38,334 nt of DNA, from NCBI GenBank assembly GCA_027488905.1, contig JAIYAT010000025.1, forward strand, positions 78,139 to 116,472. The letters are read 5' to 3'. The notes below the pieces were generated by a model, which was not told the origin of the DNA, searched no databases, and saw nothing but the letters and a program-made list of their open reading frames with translations. Shown here in pieces: positions 10,147-17,881 of this stretch. The DNA comes from Bacteroidota bacterium. Lineage in GTDB: Bacteria; Bacteroidota; Bacteroidia; UKL13-3. Positions within the stretch are counted from its first letter, which is position 1; each line of letters starts with the position of its first letter. Position numbers and translations under genes: made by a program.

Positions 10147-11223
10147 ATGAAATACGTAGCACTCAACGACCTCCATGCTTCTCTTGGAGCCAAGATGATT
10201 GAATTTGCAGGATATAATATGCCTGTGCTTTACAACAATTTAATTCAAGAGCATCAAGCAGTACGCAACAGTGTTGGCGTATTTGATGTAAGCCACATGG
10301 GTGAATTTATGTTAAAAGGGGAGAAGGCGTTAGATCTAATTCAGTTGGTTACTTCAAATGATGCTTCAAAACTAACGGATGGAAAGGTTCAATATAGCTG
10401 TCTTCCTAACGAAAATGGCGGTATAGTAGATGATTTATTGGTTTACCGCTACAGTGCAACAGAATATTATTTAGTAGTAAATGCAAGTAACATTGAAAAG
10501 GATTGGAATTGGATCAGCAAACACAATACGTTTGGTGTTGAAATGATAAACATGAGTGATGATTTGAGTTTGCTCGCAGTTCAAGGTCCAAATGCCATAA
10601 AAGTTATTCAGAAACTTACAGACGTAAACCTTGCCCCAATGGAATATTATACTTTCACCAGCGGCACAGTTGCAGGTTGCGAAGATGTGATTATCTCAAA
10701 CACTGGTTATACTGGTGCAGGTGGTTTTGAGTTATATGTTTGGAACAAAGATGCGCGTAAACTATGGGACGCCCTTTTTGAAGCGGGTGCAGAATTTGGA
10801 ATTACCCCTTGCGGCTTGGGTGCGCGCGATACCCTGCGTTTAGAAAAAGGTTTCTGCTTGTATGGCAATGATATCAATGATGAAACTTCTCCAATTGAAG
10901 CTGGTTTAGGTTGGATTACCAAATTTACTAAGCCATTTATTAACCACGAACACCACAAGGCCATTAAAGAAAATGGTGCTACAAAAAAATTAGTAGGATT
11001 TGAAATGGTAGAACGTGGTATCCCACGTCAACATTATATTATTAAAGATGCAGAAGGTAATATTATTGGAGAGGTTACCTCAGGAACACAATCTCCATCG
11101 CTTAATAAGGCTATTGGCATGGGATATGTGAGTGCTGCATTTAGCAAAGTGGATTCTGAAATCTTTATTGAAATCAGGGATAAGGTGATTAAAGCTAAGG
11201 TGGTAAAAATCCCATTCTTATAA
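10147..11223 (+). CDS. gcvT: Aminomethyltransferase, glycine cleavage T protein
   Basis: Transfers the aminomethyl carbon of glycine, carried on lipoylated H protein, to tetrahydrofolate, giving 5,10-methylene-THF and ammonia. The 358 residues match the usual length of bacterial GcvT. Visible signatures are [10 protein letters not shown] near the N-terminus, [21 protein letters not shown] in the folate-binding core, [34 protein letters not shown] and [10 protein letters not shown], and the C-terminal barrel with [19 protein letters not shown]. The other gcv genes are not in the window. Its TAA overlaps the ATG of comB by one base (TAATG), so the two are probably translated from one message. 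Confidence 0.95.
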   Translation: MKYVALNDLHASLGAKMIEFAGYNMPVLYNNLIQEHQAVRNSVGVFDVSHMGEFMLKGEKALDLIQLVTSNDASKLTDGKVQYSCLPNENGGIVDDLLVYRYSATEYYLVVNASNIEKDWNWISKHNTFGVEMINMSDDLSLLAVQGPNAIKVIQKLTDVNLAPMEYYTFTSGTVAGCEDVIISNTGYTGAGGFELYVWNKDARKLWDALFEAGAEFGITPCGLGARDTLRLEKGFCLYGNDINDETSPIEAGLGWITKFTKPFINHEHHKAIKENGATKKLVGFEMVERGIPRQHYIIKDAEGNIIGEVTSGTQSPSLNKAIGMGYVSAAFSKVDSEIFIEIRDKVIKAKVVKIPFL

Positions 11224-11936
11224 TGAAAGCAGAGGTTGTTCATACACCTGCTTTATTGCCGCTTTACGACCTAAAGGATAAAGTGGTTGTAGTAATAGAT
11301 ATTTTGAGAGCTACCACCACCATGTGCGTAGCATTTAATACAGGCGTAAATAAAATTCTTCCGGTTTCACAGCCGGAAGAATGCCTTATGTTCAAAGAAT
11401 TTGATTTTATCATTGCTGCCGAACGCAATGCTGTGAAGGTGCCTGGTTTTGACATGGGCAACTCGCCATTTGAATATGAGAATCCTTTTTTAAATGGTAA
11501 AAACATTGCCTTTACCACTACCAATGGCACCAAGGCAATTAAGCTGGCCAAGTCAATGAATCCTCATAGTATTTTGATTGGTGCTTTCTTAAACTTAGAT
11601 GCACTTTGTAAGAAAATTCAAGCAAGTGGTAAAGACCTTGTGCTTCTTTGCTCGGGATGGAAAGACAAATACAATATTGAAGACACATTATTTGCTGGGG
11701 CAGTTTTACATCATTTAAAAGACAGTTTCGAAATGCCCGATGATGCTGCACTTTCTGCGCTCTTATTATTTGAGCAACATCAAAATGATTTAGAAGCCTT
11801 GGTTAGAAAAAGTTCTCATGCCAACCGGTTTAAGTTGTTACATCTTCAAACCGATGATGTAAGTTTTTGCTTGCAACAAAACATTTACTCAGTAGTTCCA
11901 GAGATGGAAGGTGAGTACTTGGTTTGCAAAAAGTGA
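11223..11936 (+). CDS. comB: 2-phosphosulfolactate phosphatase family (ComB-like)
   Basis: ComB hydrolyses 2-phosphosulfolactate to sulfolactate, a step in coenzyme M synthesis in methanogens; homologues are widespread in bacteria that do not make coenzyme M, where the true substrate is often unproven. The 237 residues carry the family blocks VVVVIDILRATTT (about 20-32), PGFDMGNSPFEY, FTTTNGTKAI, LLCSGWKDKYNIEDTLFAGA and the acidic Mg2+-binding positions within them. Translationally coupled to gcvT by a one-base stop/start overlap. The last 52 bp overlap the 3' end of the convergent symporter gene. Family assignment is firm; biological role here is open. Confidence 0.85.
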   Translation: MKAEVVHTPALLPLYDLKDKVVVVIDILRATTTMCVAFNTGVNKILPVSQPEECLMFKEFDFIIAAERNAVKVPGFDMGNSPFEYENPFLNGKNIAFTTTNGTKAIKLAKSMNPHSILIGAFLNLDALCKKIQASGKDLVLLCSGWKDKYNIEDTLFAGAVLHHLKDSFEMPDDAALSALLLFEQHQNDLEALVRKSSHANRFKLLHLQTDDVSFCLQQNIYSVVPEMEGEYLVCKK

Positions 11937-13597
11937 AATATAAAGCTAAAGAAGATTACCAAAGCACTACCAAAAAGGTTGAACCAAAGGAAGCTAATAT
12001 TGGTGAAAAAATATAGGTACAATACAATTGCTTCTGCAAGTACTGCAGCATAAAATGCACTACCTCCCTTAATCTTTTTAAACATAAAGGCAACCAGAAA
12101 TATTCCTAGAATGGTGCCATAAAACAAGGAGCCTAACACATTTACAGCTTCAATTAAACTTCCTAGTTTATTGGCAAACATGGCTACGCCAATGGCATAA
12201 ACGCCCCATAAACCAGTTGCCCATTTTGAGGCTTTTAAGTAATGGGCATCGCTTGCATTTTTAACAAAGCTTCGTTTGTAAATATCTACCATGGTGCAAG
12301 ACGCCAAGGCGTTTAACTCGGCAGATTTACTTTGCATAGAGGCCGCAAATATTACAGCTATCAACAAGCCAATTAAACCATGAGGCAAGTAATCTATTAC
12401 ATACCTTAAAAAAATATAATTGGTATCGTCGGTTTCAGCTTTGGGGTCATTTAATTTCATTAAATCAGTGGCCTGCTTTCTCAAGCCTTTCATTTCTTTT
12501 TCGGTTTGAACCAACACCGCCTTTTGTGTTTCGATTTCTGAATCCTTGCCTGTCTCAATGGCTTGGTTCAAACCAAAAGCTGCTTGTTTTTTTTGCTCGA
12601 ATAAAGCGGAATGCGATTGGTTAATTTGTTGCCAATCTTTTGCATACGGACTGCTTTCTAACTTGGTAACTTCATTTGAATTAAAAAATAGCGGTGCAGG
12701 TTTAAATTGATAAAAGACAAAAAGCAATACACCTATCAATAATATAAAAAATTGCATAGGTACTTTTATCAAGCCATTCATTAATAGGCCCATTCTACTT
12801 TGCTTTAGATCTTTTGCGCTAATGTACCGCGAAACCTGTGATTGGTCAGTACCAAAATAAGACAAGGCTAAGAAAAAACCTCCAATTAAACCACTCCAAA
12901 TATTGTACTTATTGTTAAGGTCGAAGTTGAGGTCAATCACATTCATCTTTCCTAGTTTGCCTCCCATTTTAATGGCATCTGTAAATCCAATTTCATCTGG
13001 TAACAAGCGAACAATCATGTAGCCAGCGATGAACATCCCAATAAAAATAATGGTCATTTGTTGCAAATGCGTATAACTTACGGCTTTTGAACCACCAAGT
13101 ACCGTGTATAAAATTACAAAAGCACCAATAAATAAATTGGTATAATAAATATTCCAACCTAATAATGCAGAAAGGATAAGTGCTGGGGCATAAAGTGTTA
13201 AGCCAGATGCTAAGCCGCGTTGGGTAAGAAATAAAATGGAGGTGAATACCCTTGTTTTTTGGTCGAAACGCTGCTCAAGAAACTCATAAGCAGTATAAAT
13301 ATTGAGCCGATGGTAAATAGGCAAGAAGAAAATGCTTAAAACCACCATTGCAATGGGAAGTCCAAAATAGTACTGCACAAATCGCATTCCATCTGTATAA
13401 GCTTGCCCAGGTGCTGAAAGAAAAGTGATGGCGCTGGCTTGAGTAGCCATGATTGAAAGTCCAACCATATACCAAGGAATGCTGTTGTCTCCTTTAAGAT
13501 AAGACTCGATGTTTTTTTGACCTCGGCTTTTCCAGATGCCATAGCCAGAAATAAAAACCAAAGAGCCAATGAGCACTAACCAATCTAACCAACTCAT
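11885..13597 (-). CDS. Sodium:solute symporter (SSS family) with helical insertion
   Basis: Na+-coupled uptake of a small solute across the inner membrane. The 570-residue protein has about 13 hydrophobic segments in the LeuT-fold order of SSS transporters, with the first core helix at VGLSIMATQASAITFLSAPG (about 45-64) and the conserved SYFGTDQSQVSRYISAKD (about 246-263). The substrate cannot be read; homologues are annotated as sugar, sialic-acid or amino-acid symporters. A hydrophilic, charged, probably coiled-coil stretch of about 90 residues (305-395) interrupts the membrane core and is longer than in standard members. Its ATG overlaps the TGA of a 42-residue membrane ORF just upstream, suggesting a partner subunit. 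The 3' end overlaps comB by 52 bp. Confidence 0.9.
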   Translation of the reverse strand: MSWLDWLVLIGSLVFISGYGIWKSRGQKNIESYLKGDNSIPWYMVGLSIMATQASAITFLSAPGQAYTDGMRFVQYYFGLPIAMVVLSIFFLPIYHRLNIYTAYEFLEQRFDQKTRVFTSILFLTQRGLASGLTLYAPALILSALLGWNIYYTNLFIGAFVILYTVLGGSKAVSYTHLQQMTIIFIGMFIAGYMIVRLLPDEIGFTDAIKMGGKLGKMNVIDLNFDLNNKYNIWSGLIGGFFLALSYFGTDQSQVSRYISAKDLKQSRMGLLMNGLIKVPMQFFILLIGVLLFVFYQFKPAPLFFNSNEVTKLESSPYAKDWQQINQSHSALFEQKKQAAFGLNQAIETGKDSEIETQKAVLVQTEKEMKGLRKQATDLMKLNDPKAETDDTNYIFLRYVIDYLPHGLIGLLIAVIFAASMQSKSAELNALASCTMVDIYKRSFVKNASDAHYLKASKWATGLWGVYAIGVAMFANKLGSLIEAVNVLGSLFYGTILGIFLVAFMFKKIKGGSAFYAAVLAEAIVLYLYFFTNISFLWFNLFGSALVIFFSFIFHFLQTKYSPSISGTTE

Positions 13598-13722
13598 GAA
13601 AAAGAAATTGTTAAGAGGTAAGCCAATATAATTTCAATAACCAAAAAAGAAATAACCAAAACATACCAACGCTTGAGTTGCTTGTCTGATCGAATTTCCG
13701 AAGAGGGGTCTAAAATTGCCAC
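13594..13722 (-). CDS. Small single-span membrane protein coupled to the symporter
   Basis: A 42-residue ORF starting with GTG at 13722 (TAA lies immediately before it) and ending in TGA that overlaps the symporter ATG as ATGA. The protein has a charged N-terminal part (SSEIRSDKQLKRW) and one clear membrane helix (YVLVISFLVIEIILAYLLTI). Layout and coupling recall the small partner proteins encoded before some SSS transporters, for example YhdT before PanF in enterobacteria, although I see no sequence proof of homology. A perfect TATATTTG -7 element sits 33 bp upstream of the start. Non-random features (coupling, helix, promoter) favour a real gene despite its size and GTG start. Confidence 0.65.
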   Translation of the reverse strand: MAILDPSSEIRSDKQLKRWYVLVISFLVIEIILAYLLTISFS

Positions 13723-13754
13723 TTAAAAGTTTTTTTATTTATATTGTGAGACAT

Positions 13755-13762
13755 CAAATATA
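13755..13762 (-). promoter_or_regulatory. Putative -7 element (TATATTTG) for the small ORF-symporter pair
   Basis: On the minus strand the octamer matches the Bacteroidota -7 consensus TAnnTTTG perfectly. TTTG copies lie 15 and 24 bp further upstream, neither at the ideal spacing. Predicted transcription start would be near 13748. The overlapping plus-strand TATAATTG (13759-13766) may serve the divergent subtilase gene. Confidence 0.45.
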
Positions 13763-13789
13763 ATTGCCCTTAATTAACAAACCTAACAA

Positions 13790-15361
13790 ATGAGAAGAGT
13801 TGCCTTATTAGCAGTGAGTATTGCACTAAGTGTTTCGCTGTTTGCCCAAAACAAATCTAACAAAAATTGGTTCAACCAAGACCCACAAAGCGATGGCATT
13901 TGGGGGCTAAGCACAGAAAAAGCCTATCAAGAATTTAAGCTAGAGGAGAATGGAAAACCTAAAATTGTAGTAGCAGTAATTGATGCTGGAACAGACATTG
14001 ACCACGAAGATTTAAAATCAATGCTTTGGATCAACAAAAACGAAATTGCTGACAATAACATAGACGATGATAAAAACGGATACATTGACGATGTTAATGG
14101 TTGGAATTTTATTGGCGGTAAAGAAAAAAATGTAGGGGAAGACACTTATGAATCTACCCGTTTGGTTGCAACGCTAGAAAACAAGAGCAATCGCACCCCC
14201 GATGAAGAAGCTTTGTATCAAAATGCTTTGAAGCTTTATAATGCTTCTTTGAAAGAAACAGAAGAACAAGCAAAACAGTTAAAAGATATTTTAGACGCCA
14301 TTCAAAATGCGCTTAAGAAAACTGGCAAACCAAATCCTAGTTTAGATGAGGTAAAAGCCATTGAAGCAAAAAGCAAAGAAGAAAAACTTGGCAAGCAAAT
14401 TTTACAATATGTAGTTCAAACAGGCGGCATGTTAAATTCACCTATTATGAAGTCTTTGAAAGAAGGCCAGGAGCAAATTCAAAACATGTTGGATTATAAC
14501 CTCAACAAAAAGTTTGACCCACGCAATTTGGTTGGTGACAATTACAATGACAATAAGGAAATTGGCTATGGCAATAACCGTGTAAACGGGCCTAAAGCTG
14601 ATCATGGCACGCATGTAGCGGGAATTATTGCTGCAGATAGAAACAACAACAAAGGTATGATGGGCATTTGCCAAATGGCAGAAATCATGACGGTAAGATG
14701 CGTGCCAGATGGGGATGAGCGTGACAAGGACGTTGCCAATGCCATTAGATACGCAGCAGACAATGGTGCCAAGGTAGTGAACATGAGTTTTGGTAAAAAG
14801 ATTTCTCCTTACACAGCAATCGTTCAAGAAGCCATTTTATATGCACAAAGCAAAGATGTTTTATTGATACATGCCGCAGGCAATGATGCCGCTAATTTAG
14901 AGAGCGAGGTATTTTACCCACAAGGTTATGTAGCAGCTACGGCCGTTAACTTCAGCCATTGGATAGAAGTAGGTGCGATGAGTGCAAAAGAAGGCAAAGG
15001 AAGAGTTGCATCATTTTCTAACTATGGAAAAACCCATGTAGATGTATTTGCACCGGGTGTAGATATTTACTCTTGTGTTCCAGGAAGTGAGTATAAAAGT
15101 CAGAATGGTACCAGCATGGCAGCTCCAATGGTTTGTGGTGTTGCGGCGGTGGTTCGCCAAAATTATCCTAACTTAACTGCTGCCCAAACCAAACAAATCA
15201 TTTTAATGAGTGCTATTCCTTGTGCGGAAAAAGTATTGATACCAGGTACCAAGAAAAAAACCAAGTTGGCAAAGATTAGCAGAACAGGTGGTATTGCCAA
15301 TTTGTATGCTGCTTTAGTATTAGCAGAGAAAGTAAGTAAAGGAGAGGTTAAGCTGCCGTAA
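13790..15361 (+). CDS. Secreted S8 family serine peptidase (subtilase)
   Basis: An exported subtilisin-like endopeptidase of 523 residues. A signal peptide is clear (MRRVALLAVSIALSVSLFAQ, cleavage after A or Q at about 19-20). The catalytic triad is D65 in VIDAGTD, H272 in DHGTHVAG and S442 in NGTSMAAPM; the oxyanion Asn is in HAAGND. D and H are 207 residues apart, far more than the roughly 30-40 of subtilisin, because of a lysine/glutamate-rich helical insertion at about 120-255. No T9SS sorting domain follows the catalytic domain, so it is probably periplasmic or released by another route. A lipoprotein gene begins 2 bp after its stop, suggesting an operon. Confidence 0.93.
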   Translation: MRRVALLAVSIALSVSLFAQNKSNKNWFNQDPQSDGIWGLSTEKAYQEFKLEENGKPKIVVAVIDAGTDIDHEDLKSMLWINKNEIADNNIDDDKNGYIDDVNGWNFIGGKEKNVGEDTYESTRLVATLENKSNRTPDEEALYQNALKLYNASLKETEEQAKQLKDILDAIQNALKKTGKPNPSLDEVKAIEAKSKEEKLGKQILQYVVQTGGMLNSPIMKSLKEGQEQIQNMLDYNLNKKFDPRNLVGDNYNDNKEIGYGNNRVNGPKADHGTHVAGIIAADRNNNKGMMGICQMAEIMTVRCVPDGDERDKDVANAIRYAADNGAKVVNMSFGKKISPYTAIVQEAILYAQSKDVLLIHAAGNDAANLESEVFYPQGYVAATAVNFSHWIEVGAMSAKEGKGRVASFSNYGKTHVDVFAPGVDIYSCVPGSEYKSQNGTSMAAPMVCGVAAVVRQNYPNLTAAQTKQIILMSAIPCAEKVLIPGTKKKTKLAKISRTGGIANLYAALVLAEKVSKGEVKLP

Positions 15362-15363
15362 AC

Positions 15364-15762
15364 ATGAAAAAGCTTTTTGTCTTGTTAGCATTAGGTTTTG
15401 GTTTGATCCAAAGTTGCAGCAAAAAGAATTGTAGCAATGCAATTTGTACAGAGCAATATGCCATGTTACTGGTGAAGTTAAGCGTCAATAGCAATCCTAA
15501 TTTAAGCGAAATAAGAACAGAGAGTATACTGCTAAATAACAATGTTGTTTTAGCGCGAGACAGTTCAAAAAATGCGTTTCAGGGCCAATATTTTGAATTG
15601 GCCACTGACTCGCATTTGAAAGTTTTTGGATACAATAGCAGCAATGCAATTATATTTAAAGTGTATCAAGCGGATTCTTTAATTTATCAAAGCAATTATA
15701 CAGTAACTACAGATTGTTGCCATATAGATTTAAAGGAAGGGAAAATGGAGGTAGTATTGTAA
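15364..15762 (+). CDS. Small hypothetical lipoprotein
   Basis: 132 residues with a lipoprotein signal: Lys-Lys start, hydrophobic LFVLLALGFGLIQ, then the acylated cysteine at about 18 in QSCSKKNC. The mature part has extra cysteines (NCSNAIC near the start and TDCCHID near the end) that may form disulphides, and looks like a small beta domain. It begins 2 bp after the subtilase stop and is probably cotranscribed, so it could be a chaperone, inhibitor or unrelated passenger; there is no direct evidence for any of these. I do not recognise the family. Confidence 0.8.
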   Translation: MKKLFVLLALGFGLIQSCSKKNCSNAICTEQYAMLLVKLSVNSNPNLSEIRTESILLNNNVVLARDSSKNAFQGQYFELATDSHLKVFGYNSSNAIIFKVYQADSLIYQSNYTVTTDCCHIDLKEGKMEVVL

Positions 15763-15817
15763 ATTAAACTTTCATAATCACGCGTGTTCAATCCTTATAT
15801 GATTTTCAACCATAATT

Positions 15818-16237
15818 TTAAGGTTCAAAATCAATCATCCATTCAATGCCATACTTATCCCTAAACATGCCAAAGTAAGAACCCCAAGGGCTATCTGCAA
15901 TGGGGAATTCAATTTGTCCACCTGCCGAAAGTCCGTTGAATAACTTGTCTGCTTCTTCTTTACTTTCTGCACTTATTGAAATTTTGCTTCTGTTTTCGTT
16001 TTCATTTGTCCGTCCCATAATTTCGGGCACGTCATTGGCCATTAATAAGTTCTGACCAATAGGCAAAGTAATGTGCATTATTTTATTTGCTTCATTTTCG
16101 GCAACAGGAAAATCATCGTTTGCCATGTCTTTAAAACGTATGATTTTTCCAAACTCTCCGCCGAATACAGATTTATAAAAGGTAAATGCTTCTTCGGCAT
16201 TGCCGTTGAAGTTAATATGGGGATTAATAAGCGCCAT
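15818..16237 (-). CDS. PhnB-like VOC family protein
   Basis: A 139-residue protein of the vicinal-oxygen-chelate superfamily, subgroup often named PhnB or '3-demethylubiquinone-9 3-methyltransferase-like'. It shows INPHINFNGNAEEAFTFYKSVFGG at the start (split here as INPHINFNG, NAEEAFTFYKSVFGG), the internal ADKLFNGLSAGG helix, and the ending SPWGSYFGMFRDKYGIEWMI. Members form metal-containing dimers, but enzymatic activity is generally unproven. It follows a paralogue with only 5 bp between them on the same strand. The name 'methyltransferase' should not be taken as function. Confidence 0.88.
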   Translation of the reverse strand: MALINPHINFNGNAEEAFTFYKSVFGGEFGKIIRFKDMANDDFPVAENEANKIMHITLPIGQNLLMANDVPEIMGRTNENENRSKISISAESKEEADKLFNGLSAGGQIEFPIADSPWGSYFGMFRDKYGIEWMIDFEP

Positions 16238-16242
16238 AATTA

Positions 16243-16665
16243 TTACAAATTACTTAATTTTTCAATGTCAAATTTGGTCATTTGCATGAAAGCATACATT
16301 GCTTTGGGTGCTTTTTCTGGGTCGCTCATTAATTTTCCTAAAATAGAAGGAATAATCTGCCACGAAACCCCAAACTTATCGTCGAGCCAACCACATTTAC
16401 CAAGGATTCCTCCAGCTCCCAATGCCTCCCAATAATGGTCAATTTCTTCCTGCGTATCACAGGTAATTACATAAGAGTTTGCAGGTGAAAATTTATATTC
16501 TGGTCCACCATTTAGGGCCATAAATTTTGTTTGGTTCAATTCAAAAATTACTGCCATAGGATTTTCAGTAATTATTTTTGAGTGCTTAAAAATAGAACAA
16601 TAAAAATCTGCTGCTGCTTTAGCTTGTCCATTAAACCAAAGGCAAGGAAAAAGATTGTATGTCAT
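16243..16665 (-). CDS. PhnB-like VOC family protein, paralogue
   Basis: 140 residues with the same fold as the next gene: LFPCLWFNGQAKAAADFY at the start, ALNGGPEYKFSPANS in the middle and LDDKFGVSWQIIP towards the end, then a tail (MYAFMQMTKFDIEKL) typical of the subgroup that also carries the domain name 3-dmu-9_3-mt. The two genes are clearly a tandem pair with diverged sequence and a 5-bp spacer, probably one transcript. Substrate and function unknown. Confidence 0.88.
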   Translation of the reverse strand: MTYNLFPCLWFNGQAKAAADFYCSIFKHSKIITENPMAVIFELNQTKFMALNGGPEYKFSPANSYVITCDTQEEIDHYWEALGAGGILGKCGWLDDKFGVSWQIIPSILGKLMSDPEKAPKAMYAFMQMTKFDIEKLSNL

Positions 16666-16748
16666 ACTTGAGTGTGTAAATTTCTTGATAGGTTAAATTC
16701 TAAAAACAAATATTATACTTTTATATTAAAATTGCTTTATTTGAAATC

Positions 16749-17732
16749 ATGAAGAAATATATTCCTCTTTTCATTATTGGTTTGCTGATATTAATTTATT
16801 TCATCGGGCCAAAAACTGTAAAATTTGATGCAGATGATAAATTACCTGCGGCCAAAGCAAATATTGCAGAAGAAGTAGCCTCTGTACTTTCTAGGGATAG
16901 CCAAGCGCTGGTAAAAAGTGGTAATCAATCTTTTTTTGTATTCGCAGATTCCATTCCTCAAAAAAGGCCAGTTGTTGTTTTATACCTTCATGGTTTCGCG
17001 GCATCTCCCTTCTAAGGAGAACCTGTCCATAAATGGTTTGCAAAACAATATAACTTAAATTTATATGTACCACGTTTGGCTCACCATGGAATCATTGGCG
17101 GGAACGCCATGCTCAACTTAACCGCCAATGAGCTTTGGGAATCGGCAAAAGAAGCTTATGTAGTTGCTAAAGCACTTGGCGATTCTGTGATTATTATGGG
17201 AACCTCAACCGGCTGCACACTTGCTTTGATGCTTGCTGCACGTTATCCCGAAATTAAAGGTCTTATCCTACTTTCGCCAAATATTAGGATTAAAGATCCT
17301 GCTGCCTTTGTACTCAATAATCCTTGGGGACTAAACATTGCAAGATTAGTGGTGGGCTCAGACTCACTAACTTTCCAGAATGAACCTGAGTTTGGGAAGT
17401 ATTGGTATAATTCTTATCGACTGGAAGCCACTGCCCAGTTGCAAGAATTGGTAGAAAAAAATATGACTGAACAGACTTTTGCTAAGATCCATAAACCAAC
17501 CTTAACTTTATATTACTTTAAAGACAAGGAACATTGCGACCAATTGGTGAATACAGATAAAATTATTTGGATGCATCATCAACTTGCTTCTACAGAACCT
17601 ATAAAGCGCTTGGTTAACTTACCAGAAGGAGGCGACCATATCTTAGGTAATCCCATTAGGTCTAAGGATGTGGCTGGTGTGCAAAGAGAGATACAATCTT
17701 TTTCTCAAGAAATATTTAATTTAAATCCTTAA
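16749..17732 (+). pseudogene. Alpha/beta hydrolase interrupted by one in-frame TAA
   Basis: Reading straight through in one frame gives a 327-position serine hydrolase with a single stop at 17013-17015. Before it: N-terminal membrane segment (PLFIIGLLILIYFIG) and the oxyanion-hole HGF in VLYLHGFAASP. After it: GEPVHKWFAKQY, LYVPRLAHHG, the nucleophile elbow GTSTG (Ser at position 153), an Asp in YFKDKEHCD and His in GGDHILGNP, so the catalytic triad is intact. Homologues usually have an acidic or polar residue at the stop position (HGF..SP.EG). The rest has no frameshift, so the nonsense change is recent, a sequencing error, or a case of readthrough. As read, 88 residues would be made; a restart at the ATG at 17109 would lack the oxyanion loop. 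Confidence 0.8.
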
Positions 17733-17881
17733 GTTTTTTTTACTCCTTATAAAATTGGTTCAAGCCATATTAACTTTTTGATGCTCCACTTGGAAATGTA
17801 GTTGGATTTAAATAGAATTTCATAAATTAGTACCGCAGAACTTCTATATTTCAAATTTACCATTTCTAAATCATAACCATT

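Noticed and set aside
14438-14827. 129-residue ORF antisense to the subtilase
   Set aside because: It lies wholly within a gene with an intact catalytic triad and has no recognisable domain or promoter.
17013-17015. Recoding of the TAA in the hydrolase as a programmed event
   Set aside because: TAA is not a selenocysteine or pyrrolysine codon and no structure or shift signal is visible; mutation or error is simpler.
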